Below are positions 24,355 to 34,647 of a stretch of DNA of 64,000 nucleotides, one piece after another; positions within the stretch are counted from its first letter, which is position 1, and each line of letters starts with the position of its first letter. The notes beneath the pieces are model-generated. The model saw nothing but the letters and a program-made list of their open reading frames with translations, was not told the origin of the DNA and searched no databases. The DNA is from Panax quinquefolius. Lineage: Eukaryota; Streptophyta; Magnoliopsida; Apiales; Araliaceae. A program made the translations under genes and the position numbers. The stretch is from assembly GCA_020205615.1 (NCBI GenBank), contig CM035166.1, positions 91,463,706 through 91,527,705 on the forward strand, given 5' to 3'.

Positions 24355-25294
24355 AGGGCATCGTTTGGCAGTATGACCCTGAATACCACAAATCTAACAG
24401 TAGTCATGATATGACCGTGGTGGTGCTCGATTACCCCGAGCCTGATTCGGGTCGGGCGAACGGCGTCAGTTGTTGGTGGAACATGGGTGGCATCCAGAGC
24501 CAAAAGGTGGTGACGGGGTGTTGGTCGACTATGGACGCTACCCAGAGGTACGTGAGCCTGTATTGGTGCGTTGAGCAGGATTGGCAAAGGCTGGTAGATA
24601 AGACTGGTCAGACTTAGTCTCTTGCAGATGGGCCTCAAAAGTGAGTAGTTTTTCATGAAGTTCATCAATGGTAAGGGGTGTGTCCCTAGCGTGAACGACA
24701 TGGACAAGATCTTTGTATTCACTACCAAGACCATCAAGAATTTTTTCTGTAAGATCATTATCGTCCATAGGGACACCAAGAAGAGCAAGTTCATCGGCTC
24801 ATGCTTTGACATATTGTAAAAAATCGGTTACACTTTGAGAACCTTTGGTAGGATTTTTGAGGTGACCTTTAACTTGTTTGATCCGACCGCGAGATAGCTT
24901 CGCATATGTAGTAGCAAGAATCGTCCAAGCTTGACGAGAGGTGGTTGCACGAAAAATAAAAGGAATGATGGAAGGAGAAAGTGAGCCAATGATAGCATTA
25001 AGTATAAGTTGATCCTGACGAATCCAAAATGTATAGGTCGAGTTCAATTGAGTTATTTCATTTTCAGTGATATTTTGGGGTGGGCAAGGTTTAATACCAT
25101 CAATATAGCCAAGGAGATCGTAACCAATGAAAAGGGTTTGAAATTGGATTTTTTCAGGAGATATAATTGGTTGAGGATAGTTTAATAGGGACTTGGGCAG
25201 AAACGTTGATGGTAATGAGTGCTTGGTTTGCATCATTTGCATTAGGAATTATGGGAGAATGAATAACAGAGGTGGAAGAGCTTTGAGTAGTCAT
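24355..25294 (-). pseudogene. Copia-1 gag (UBN2-type), frameshifted
   Basis: A start codon at 25292-25294 reads MTTQSSSTSVIHSP. About 45 codons later a TGA stands where the family has Trp, and a one-base shift follows. The 24799-25242 frame then gives FIGYDLLGYIDG and FWIRQDQLILNAIIGSLSP, and the 24538-24768 frame gives EKILDGLGSEYKDLVH and TIDELHEKLLTFEAHL. Both are typical gag segments. A CCHC knuckle region near 24360-24400 is degenerate. Confidence 0.8.
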
Positions 25295-25344
25295 GGCGGA
25301 AGGGCTTTGTTATGCAGGAAAAAAGAGTACTTTGATACCATATA

Positions 25345-25584
25345 AAATCTTAGAATATTAGAGAATATGGCACCGTTTTCTATTGATCAATATTAGTTTA
25401 AATATACATTGTACATGACACTTAATTAAGGTAAACCTAAACAATCTCTTCTAGTAAGGAAATAGCTAAACAACCTCCTACAATAAAGGTACAGAGAATC
25501 AAATCAAATCACAAATAAAATATCTACAATTAAGTCAAATATTATCTATAATTAAATCAAATATTATGAGGAGTATCTCTAACA
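25345..25584 (-). repeat. Copia-1 5' LTR
   Basis: 240 bp, partner of 8758-8997. The inverse primer site TTTGATACCA lies at 25331-25340, the initiator-Met type common in copia. Confidence 0.85.
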
Positions 25585-26160
25585 AGATATTCCTGTTTTT
25601 TTCCAATACAAATAATCAAAGGAGAAAAAATCACCATTCATGGCAAACACTTTGTGTGCGTTACTAAAAATATTTAAATATTTTTTTAGAAAATGAATGA
25701 AAATATATTAGAGGTTAAATAGGGATCGATAAAACAGTGGAAACAGAGAAAACGGAAGTTTTTGATTTTAAAGATAATTGTTCCTATCTCTTAAAGGGTA
25801 AATTGTAAAACAAATAAGCTTTACAAAATTATTTATACCAAAAGAAATCGACAGTTTTCTCCTCTCGCTTAATAATATAGATGTATTAAATGATAGTATT
25901 TACATGTTGAACAACATATATAATGATATCAAGTGCATTTGAGACCTCAAATTTAGAATTTTATTTGGGATCCTTAAAAGTATTCATTCATATTAGAAAA
26001 TTGATATTTTAACCACACTTTTTGATATTTTTACATGAAAAAGTGTCGTTATAGATGTATAGCGACGGTTTTTATAACGATAATTTTCATATGAAAATAT
26101 CATTATCTATTATGATGTTATGATGTTATGAATTTATCAGTTTCCAACACAATTTTATTC
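25585..26160. other. Intergenic, no gene seen
   Basis: AT-rich. A short inverted motif around 26040-26075 (GTGTCGTTATAGATG, ATAGCGACGG) and ATGAAAATATC words could be a MITE remnant, but I see no clean ends. Confidence 0.4.
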
Positions 26161-26212
26161 AAGATTTAAGAAGTGGGTGGCTTAGTTACCCTAGGTATAA
26201 GGTACTTATTAA

Positions 26213-27536
26213 TAGGACTGATCATTCGGTTATAACCGAACCGAATAGGCTATTCGGTTATAACCGAATACCGAAATAGTCATAATTTTATTATCCGAAA
26301 TACGAACCGAAATTTGGCAATAACCGAAACACCTAATACCGAATTTGTACAAATCAACTGGGTCATATGCACAATAAATATAATTTTACCATTAACAGAT
26401 CCAAACCATGGATACATAAGCTAAAAATAAAATAACATAAAAAATTCTAATTATTCAAGAATATGCACAAGAAATGAAGGAAAGAGAGAGAGAGGGAGAG
26501 AACCTGAAAGCTGCGTTTTGTCAAATTATTAAAGAATATGGCGCCGAAGTTGACATCCAGACTGGAGTTGCTGGAATTGACGTCCGTTCGGAGGCAGAGA
26601 GGAGTCGCGATTTGGGGACTGGGGTTTTGGCTTTGGGTTATGGAATTAGCCGCTTAAGACTTAGGAGAGGAGTCCGAAATACTAACCGAAATTTGGCAAT
26701 AACCGAAATACCTAATACCGAATTATCGAATTGTAAATTCGGTACTTCGGTTAATAACCGAATTTGTACAAATCAACTGGGTCATATACACAATAAATAT
26801 AATTTTACCATTAACAGATCCAAACCAGGATACATAAGCTAAAAATAAAACAACACAAGAAATTTTAATTATTCAAGAATATGCACAAGAAATGAAGGAA
26901 AAAGAGAGAGGGAGAGAACCTGAAAGCTGCGTTTTGTCAAATTATTAAAGAATATGGCGCCGAAGTTGACATCCAGACTGGAGTTGCTGGAATTGGCGTC
27001 CGTTCGGAGGCGGAGAGGAGTCGCGATTTGGGGACTGGGGTTTTGGCTTTGGGTTATGGAATTAGCCACTTAGGACTTAGGAGTTAGGGCAGAGGCAGGC
27101 CAAAAAGTGAGATCTGAGAGATTAAGAGATCGATCGATTAGATTTGAGAGACTAAGCTTATCGATTTTGAGTAGCGAGAGATGAGAGACTAAGATATGAT
27201 CGATCAATCGATTTTGGGTTTTGATTTTTGAGTGAGACTGTGAGAGAGTGATAGTCGAGAGTCTGAGAGACTGAGAGACTGAGAGTTCGAGATTTGGGCT
27301 AGTGGGCTGAAAGTATGAGAAAGTGAGAGTTGAGATATTTTAAGTTTAAGGCTTTATTCGGTTATTCGGTTAGACCGAATAACTCAAAATTAAAACCCGT
27401 ATTAACTAACCGTTAATCGTAAATAATTTTGGATATAACCGAATTGTTAAAAATAAATGAATTATCAGAAAATTTTGGTTAAATTATTTTGGTTCGATTT
27501 GGTTATTCGGTTATACCCATTTTTTGCTCAGTCCTA
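26213..27536. mobile_element. hAT-like non-autonomous element, copy 2
   Basis: The ends are TAGGACTGATCA and TGCTCAGTCCTA. The flanks CTTATTAA (26205-26212) and CTTACTAA (27537-27544) give a 7-of-8 target duplication, fitting hAT. Both subterminal regions repeat TTCGGTTAT / ATAACCGAA. It has no transposase. It is enlarged by an internal 416-bp tandem duplication. Confidence 0.75.
26297..27085. repeat. 416-bp tandem duplication inside hAT-like copy 2
   Basis: AACCTGAAAGCTGCGTTTTG at 26501 recurs at 26917. The similarity covers the whole block from the AACCGAAATTTGGCAATAACC word onward, with few differences, for example an AGAG microsatellite that is shorter in the second copy. Confidence 0.85.
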
Positions 27537-28042
27537 CTTACTAAGTGAACGGTACATAGGTTTGGTATGCTACATAACTGTCAAAGTACGGTCTGGTAAA
27601 TATCTAACCATTAAAATTACTATTTGGACCTAGTTATGATTATATGGTATATTCTGAAAATTAATTGTTATTAAATCAATTATTTTGTGTGCTGAATCGA
27701 CCGGTTTTAAATGGTTCAATTTGCCTAAATACCTAAAAAATGAAAATTTTTGCCACCCTTTTCAAGACGTGCCTCTTTTGTTAAGTAGCTAGTGTTCATC
27801 GGTAATTTATCATACCGAACCGGTCCAAACTGATTCGATCTGAACCGGTTATCATTTTTACTGTACCGATATCGGTATCGAATTATTTATATTTCATATC
27901 GGTTAGATCGGTTGATCTTAGAAAAAATTGGTTTTATCTTAGAATCGATATGGATTTCAGCTTTAATATCTTTATATCTATAAATATAACGAACAATATA
28001 TAAAGCCAGTTTTAACAATTGAAGAAATGGGATCGGATCCAC

Positions 28043-28326
28043 CTATGAAAGGAACAAGAAATGTAGGCATCATCACTGCAGTCCCTAACGCCAATATGTA
28101 ATGTTGGAAAGCTAAAGCTATAGGTTTTCCTGTTTTCACTAGAAAATGTAAGATGAACAAACTTAAATAAAGATCAAAAAAATGATCCAAAGAAGGTTTC
28201 ATCAATACCTTTTCTAAACAAAAGATTGAAACTTTATATACCTCATGAAGGATTATAATCAATACAATACTTTAAACCTTGAAGTTGGTCCATTGGAGGA
28301 TGGGTCATCTCCTCTGGTTTTGTACC
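28043..28326 (-). pseudogene. Nucleobase-ascorbate transporter (NAT) gene fragment, two exons and an intron
   Basis: Exon A (about 28326 to 28243) reads KPEEMTHPPMDQLQG then YCIDYNPS, the N-terminus of plant NAT proteins, ending at a TGA where the family has Trp. Exon B (28129 to 28043) reads GKPIALAFQHYILALGTAVM then PTFLVPF, the first membrane helix. An AG acceptor (AAAACAG) precedes exon B and a GT donor follows it, and about 110 bp of intron is retained between the exons. The piece was therefore copied as genomic DNA, not as cDNA. The rest of the transporter (over 400 residues) is absent, so it is non-functional. Confidence 0.75.
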
Positions 28327-28420
28327 TTCCTAGCTACTACTAAAACTTACGAACATCCTTTCTTTCTTTTCTCAAATTCCAAATGGGTATTCACTATTCA
28401 GTGAATGAATCAACAAATGA

Positions 28421-28522
28421 ATGAGAGAAGAAGCTGAAGAAATGGGGGTTGACAAACTCCTGAACTTACTCTGCCAGAATCTTGGGCTAGAGAAAGATTA
28501 CTTAACGAAGACCTTTCACGGA
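28421..28522 (+). pseudogene. ACC-oxidase-like 2-oxoglutarate dioxygenase exon fragment
   Basis: A 34-codon open piece reads MREEAEEMGVDKLLNLLCQN and then LGLEKDYLTKTFHG. This is close to the helix before the catalytic domain in ACC oxidases and related Fe(II) dioxygenases. The catalytic HxD...H residues are not present and no other exon follows. It lies on the strand opposite to the adjacent NAT fragment, 100 bp away. A different member of the dioxygenase family is possible as source. Confidence 0.6.
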
Positions 28523-28727
28523 ATCCCAGTTCTCACAAGCAGTTTAACCGATACAATTGGAAATGTATATAGTTCAATCGATACAACCGGTTAAGTACGG
28601 TATATACCCGACCTTCAAAATAGCTTCCCGAACCCGATATTGAATAACGGGTTACTTGTACCGATACTGAAGCCGGTTCGAACCAGTTCGATTAACCTAA
28701 AATTTAAAAAAATTAAAAAAATGTTCA

Positions 28728-29194
28728 CCCCTACAGAGGGCTCTAACTATTCCTAATGGGAATCTTTAGAAGGTGAAAACAAAGATTTAAGAAACGAGAG
28801 AAAAATGATATAGACCTATAATTTATAAATGACTAAAGGTATGTTCTACAATGACTTATTTACTTTTAAATTTAAACTTAAAGTAATTATAAGTCATTTT
28901 TAATTGTGACATATAAGAAAAAGTCTTCGGTACAAATTTAACATATAAGTTAAAAATTAAATTAAAATAAATTGTGAATGTATTTAACTGATAATAACTT
29001 ATAAGTTAAAATAAATTATAAAGATTACTGAAAATTAAAAGACATTAATAAAAAAAATATTGATTTAGTATTTCATCATAAGAATCAGCATTTCAACATT
29101 AAAAAGAACCATAACTTTAATGCATGAATTTTCCTTTTCTCTTTTTTGACATAATATCCATGAGTTATTAATCAATTTTAATAAAGGTATTAGG
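28728..29194. other. Intergenic, no gene seen
   Basis: AT-rich sequence with TAAGTTAAA / TTTAACTTA-like words; no exon, RNA gene or clear repeat end. Confidence 0.5.
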
Positions 29195-29199
29195 CTTTC

Positions 29200-32100
29200 A
29201 TCGAAATATAAATAATTATAAATTGACGAGTCGGGAAATCGTCAAAGCAAGTTACATCGACTAAAGTAAGCCAATTTATGACGTATTTGACTATGAAAAG
29301 TTTCATCACATATTTTTATGCGAATATTATAAAAATAATATGAAGGGATGTATACTTTGGTATAAGTCGAACAGACAACTACCAGATTAAGTTACGAGAT
29401 GGTGATTAATTACTTAATCAAATGGATGCTCATCAATATTGTGAGTTATCATTTGAAGCAAATTATGAATGAGGATGAAGTAGATGATAAAACGCCGGTG
29501 CGCGCGAGTTTTTCAGAACTTGAGTTATATGTTAAGTGTAAAGAAAGAGAAAACGTAATAAGACATAAAATGAAGTTTAAAGTAATAATCGAATGGTTAA
29601 TAAAGTATCCTGGAAAGATTTAATTACACGATCGAGCATTGTGTATCAATTTTAAAAAGAAAGAATGATAAGATGTAAAGTAGAGCTAACATAAGTGACT
29701 AATAAACGTCGTTATGTGGCTAATTGTGGTTCTACATACACTTAATCGTGTAGGACAATGGAAGGACGAATTCTCCTAACCGCGCAAGGAACGCTTCGAG
29801 GCAAGTTCTTTAGTAACTTGCTCTTATGTGATAATCTGCATTAAACCATGCGTTTATGGTAGTTAATGAAATATGTTGCTTTATGTGAACTAGTTGGCTA
29901 TATGAATGTTATGTGTGACACCCCCAAATTCGATACTTCCATTTTCACAGGATTTGGTGTTCACTGTACAAACATCATCCATCTATCTACCCATAAATAA
30001 ATGCAAACCATGCAATAGATATAAATAATAATAAATCTCCCCTTATGGGGTTACATCAACTACATAATAAATAAATCCCAGGTTACTCTGACCTTAAATC
30101 ATCTGTGAGGAAACATAAACAAATAAGTCTTAAGTAACATCAATTCTAATTACATCACATAAATAATCAGTCTTCATTACTTGCTAAGCTTGCCCTTGCC
30201 TTTTCTAATGGAAGGTTCGTCTACTCTTTCGTTCTTAACTGCAATGTTATTATTACGCAAGAGTGAACACGATTGCCCACAAGTATAACAATATAATAAT
30301 GAAATAATAACATGCGAATAAATCAAAGACTTCTGAAATAAAAGCTCAACTTTTGAATTAAGAATGAATAACAAGAATCAAAAGATTTCTGAGGGTCATA
30401 AGACCTTGAACTATGTCCTAGATTATCAAGTGTTATACTTGAAACCTTTAACAGTCATAAGGCTATGGACCTTTCTACTCGTACTTAGGGGGATCAACCC
30501 TTAGTACCATATTGTGCACAATATCTTAACGCTAACGCATAAGTAAATCCCTTTGCAGGGTTGTTCATCTCAGTTTGACATTCGAGTCCGCACCAAAGGA
30601 AGTTTGGTTTGGATAATTCAATAAGGGTTCTGAAATTTAGAACGTTCATCAACTATGGACTAGTCGAATCAATAAGGTTCACTAGTCTAACAAGGTTCAA
30701 CAATAATGATATTCAAATTGAATAATAATCTCAAGAAGTATACAATAGAACAAATATTGTATAACAAATTCATACTTTGAAAGGATAATCAATCTTTAAT
30801 ATAACAATTCAAACTTGAATAATAGTAATGAGAATTTACTCAAGGTAAATAATAAACTTGAACAATGATAACAAGTAGGGGAAGGAAACTTGCCTTGTGC
30901 GTAGATTACACTTTAATTAAACTCGTTCTTTGATTTAAATCCTACATATCATTTACATTCATAATAACAATCAATTATAACATACTAGTCATCATAAGTT
31001 CATTCTCTTTGTCTAACTTTGATATTGACCACATTTAATCAAATTACTACACTCATTGTCTCATACTTTACAATTCACATATAACAAGCTAATTATGTAT
31101 TCAATAATTCAATCCACATGCAATTATGTTATTTACATGTTAAGCAACTATTTTAACATCTCATTATACTTCTAACATATTTCTATGTTTATTAAATTAA
31201 GTTGTTATCACATTGCTAGACTTGAACATTTAAAAATAGTTCATTTCTGAACATTCTGGATAGTGGTATTTCCGTATTTCCACTTTTGTCTTATTACTCG
31301 ATTTTTGGCACGGTATGATGGCGCTATGACGGACTCTTAATGATGCCAGTACGGGATGTTAAGGACATCGAGACTGGCGCTACAAATAGCGGCGAACTAG
31401 AAATTGTTCTGTAATTCGCGAAAATTGCAGAACACAACCAAAAAACTCCAATTAAATTATTACTACACGAATTTAATCATACTCACATGTTAGAATTCGT
31501 ATATAATCATTACCCAACACTTATAGAGTGATTTTAACCCATTAAAACATATAATTACATAATTAAAATATGTAAATTTCACTGTTCTTGATGTTCTTGA
31601 AGGTTTTGAACAAAAACCATGAAAATTAATACTACGGATTCGTTATAAGGCCAAATTCAACCATTCAAGTTTCAATTTGTTCGTTTTAGCATGCATAATC
31701 ATATACAAGTGGAAATTTTATAGAACAATTTATGTTTGACATATTATAATTACGTATAAGGGCCATATGGCCAAAACCCATACTCTGTAAGTTTTGATCA
31801 ACATACATGACGTATTTTCATGAAACTGGTGACATAACTTATAAAATATATATAATCAAATAAAATATGGCAACATTTAACACATATATAAACTCATAAT
31901 CATACCCTTTCCCAATTACAGAGACTTTACAAAAGCTTAAAAGCCATTTTCATAAAAACTAAATGACGTGAAATCAAAATTGGGTTTGGAGAAATTACCC
32001 AGAGTATAATTTAGAAGAGATGATCATAGATGACTCTTTCACAATAACTTGTTGATTACACATTCACAATTTCTCTAAATCTCACAATTTTCTCTAACAA

Positions 32101-33503
32101 ATTCTCAAACTCTCTCCTTCTTTGCTCTTCCAGACTTAGAAATAATAAAAAGAAGACGTCTGATAATAAAGGAGAAGAACTGACGCAAAAGTGGTCAGTT
32201 ACCCCACATCATGGTTAACCACTAAAAACTCCCCTTAGGGCCTCGTTTGGCTGGTAATAAAAGGTTTCAAAAACCATTTAATTTAATAAAATCTTATCAT
32301 AAAGTTTAAATAATGTCACACTCATTTATAAAATAAATTTAATATCTTATTTAATTTATTTTAAATAAAATATAATAATTTCTCATAAACTCACATAGTC
32401 ACATCATTGAATTTCTCATTCATTAATAATGTTAAATTATTAAATCTCTAATTAATCATTAAATTAATTAAAATACCAATAGGCTTATTAAATATTTCTT
32501 TTAATACAATAAGCTCACATAATCAAATACTTGATAATAAAAATTCTCCACATTAATTTAATAAATATAACACATATAATTAAATGTATCTACCACAATT
32601 TCATCAATTAATTATTTAATCAAATAATTAATACGTCAAAAAATATTTATTCAATCCAATAAATATTAAAATTAAATTACAAAATCTCGGTTGTCACATT
32701 ATGTAACTAAGTGCAAAGTATGAAAGTTATGAAGTATATGTTAGCTATACAACATAAAGTTTATATGTGTTGTATGAAAAGTATGATGTATATAGAAATG
32801 CATATCATGAGTTGTATGAAGCATAAGTAGGTGTATTGGCTAAAACTTATGATGCATGAATATATGAAATTTGTATACTATGTGAAGCATGAAATGTGTA
32901 GACTGTTGGACTTGCTGAGCCGTCGTGCTCAACCTTACAAATAAATTTTTACAGATAAAGGTAGATACAAATAAAAGACCATAGTATCAAAGACTTCAGA
33001 ATAGACGAAGGTTCACAAGAAGAAATTGTGATGGAAGATATTTGGTGTTTTAATAACAACAAGCACAGTGGTGTAATTTTGTTAGAGTAATTATACAAGG
33101 CAAAATGTTAAACACTAGAACACTTATATGCGTAGTCTCTAATTATGTTGATGATCGTTATTATTATTATATTATAGATGTTGAGTTGAAGAACAATGCA
33201 CAGAAGAATATTTAAATTTGAATTGAGAGTTAATGAATACTCACAAATTAATATGTCAATATGAAACGTATTGTTTATAGTGTAAGAAGATGTATAGGTA
33301 GATCATGAACGATCTACAAATGTAATATATAACCGATTATAAAGGTTACAGATTCTGGAACAAAAGGGGAAAATGTATTGATTGTTATAAAAGTTAGGTT
33401 GTGTTCAGTTATTTATGAATAAAGGTTGTATGTATTGAGATGAAAGTAGTACCGTGACGTACTAGGTCCGAGGTTCAAGGGACCCGAATTTGGGGGCGTT
33501 ACA
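29200..33503 (+). mobile_element. Solo LTR (gypsy-type), split by another solo LTR
   Basis: The right end GGGGGCGTTACA is typical of the long-LTR chromodomain gypsy group. It is flanked by CTTTC at 33504-33508, identical to CTTTC at 29195-29199. The left end reads ATCGAAATATAA and lacks the expected TG, suggesting a small terminal change. Without the nested 29914-32698 insert and one duplication, the LTR is about 1.5 kb. No internal domain is seen. Confidence 0.6.
29914..32698 (-). mobile_element. Solo LTR (gypsy-type) nested in another solo LTR
   Basis: The + strand reads TGTGACACCCCCAAATTCG at the left and GGTTGTCACA at the right. Perfect duplications TTATG lie at 29909-29913 and 32699-32703. 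The reverse complement ends with GGGGGTGTCACA, the end expected of the Gypsy-1-like LTR class, but the body is a different family. No coding sequence is present. Confidence 0.85.
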
Positions 33504-33508
33504 CTTTC

Positions 33509-34030
33509 CCTCCAATTTTCATGACAAGACAAACCATTATCACTACCATACTCGAGATCTTTATTAAAGATGGTCGGTCCTACCAAAAAGAATGAAGATT
33601 CAAATATGAATATTGGATAACATGAAGATCTGTTCTACTATTAGTGTTTAGAAATAGTGTAGATTTGTCTAAATTTTTAATCATGTTTGATTGTTTCATT
33701 AAAATAGAATGAACAATTCTCATTTCTATAAAATTTATTCGAACATGAAAAGATATGAAATAACTTAATTCAACAACTTTTCATTCTATCTTCTTATCTA
33801 TTCCATTCATTCATTCATCAATTTTATTCCTTTCATCCAAAAGTATCATAATTCTTATCCTAAATTACAAAACACAAGACTTAAATATGTAAAAAGAAGC
33901 ATTATTTTTATATGTAGTGTGCTTCAAACAGTTAACTTGACCTATTGTAAACTCATAAAGGCTCAACTTCTTTGTTGAAAATTTATCTCTTTCTGCCAAA
34001 TCTTTGAGAGTACCCATACCCATTAGTTAC
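33509..34030. other. Intergenic, no gene seen
   Basis: AT-rich; includes a TTCATTCATTCATC run near 33810. No gene evidence. Confidence 0.5.
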
Positions 34031-34440
34031 ATGGTTACCTTTGTATGAAGGTTTGACTTTCAACTGCACTATGAAAAAAAATGTACCGACGACGATCATT
34101 GCAGAACCCAATAAAAATGTTCATGGTTACACATGTTGAGGAAAATAAATCCAGGTAACACTTGGAAACTATTCTTAAATTTTTTATAATGAATTGGTAA
34201 CCCAATAAAACTGAATTGGTTACCTTTATATGAAGGTTTGACTATCAACTACACTATGAAAAAAATATACTAATGGCAACCATTGTAGAACCCAATAAAA
34301 CTGTTCATGGTTGCACATGTTGAAGAAAACAAATTTAGGTAACAATTGGAAACTGTTCTTAATTTTTTTATAATTAATTGGTAACCTAATAAAATTGAAT
34401 TGGTTACCTTTATATGAAAGTTTGGTTACCAACTGTACTA
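34031..34440. repeat. Tandem repeat of about 185 bp, 2.2 copies
   Basis: TGGTTACCTTT starts units at 34032, 34217 and 34401. Shared words include GAAGGTTTGACT, ACCCAATAAAA and GTTCATGGTT.CACATGTTGA. The third unit breaks off after about 40 bp. Confidence 0.85.
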
Positions 34441-34647
34441 TTAAAATGCACTAATTCCGATTACGATGGGGCAAGTAACCGGAAAGCAACCAAAATATTT
34501 TGTGTTCGCTCAAGCTCAACTACTGAGCCTAGACTCAAAGCCACTGGCTCACCACGCCCATCTTCAGCTTGGGAACATCTATTTCTTGTTACTACTATTC
34601 TTTTAGACATTTTAATATAATATTATTATGCTTTTGTTATTATTATT

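Larger units (their letters stand above)
8758..25584 (-). mobile_element. Ty1/copia LTR retrotransposon (Copia-1), interrupted twice
   Basis: The two LTRs (8758-8997 and 25345-25584) are 240 bp each. In element orientation they start TGTTAGAGATAC. A primer-binding site (reverse complement of TTTGATACCA at 25331-25340, initiator-Met type) follows the 5' LTR, and a G-rich polypurine tract precedes the 3' LTR. The flanks AGATC and AGATA are a 4-of-5 target duplication. Removing the nested solo LTR and the Athila element leaves about 4.8 kb, a normal copia size. Module order on the - strand is gag, protease, integrase, RT, RNase H, the copia order. The reading frame is broken repeatedly. The LTR terminus next to the primer site is not a canonical CA. 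Confidence 0.88.
26168..27762. mobile_element. Possible outer hAT-like element around copy 2
   Basis: AAGAAGTGGGTGGC at 26168 and GCCACCCTTTT at 27752-27762 form short inverted ends. The flanks CAAGATTT (26160-26167) and CAAGACGT (27763-27770) agree at 6 of 8 positions. If real, the hAT-like copy 2 inserted into it. The evidence is short and could be chance. Confidence 0.35.
27791..28727. mobile_element. Pack-type TIR element carrying two host gene fragments
   Basis: The left arm (27791-28010) and right arm (28535-28727) contain inverted CCGAACCGG / CGGTTCGAACC and GATATCGGTATCG-type words. The right end is TGTTCACCCCTA and the left end is the poorly conserved CTAGTGTTCATCGG. Between the arms lie a nucleobase-ascorbate-transporter fragment (- strand) and an ACC-oxidase-like fragment (+ strand). 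No target duplication or transposase was found. Captured exons between transposon-like arms are what Pack-type elements look like, but the exact ends are uncertain. Confidence 0.5.

Noticed and set aside
29399..29623. 74-codon ORF in the outer solo LTR
   Set aside because: Inside LTR sequence, no domain, no second copy to test conservation.
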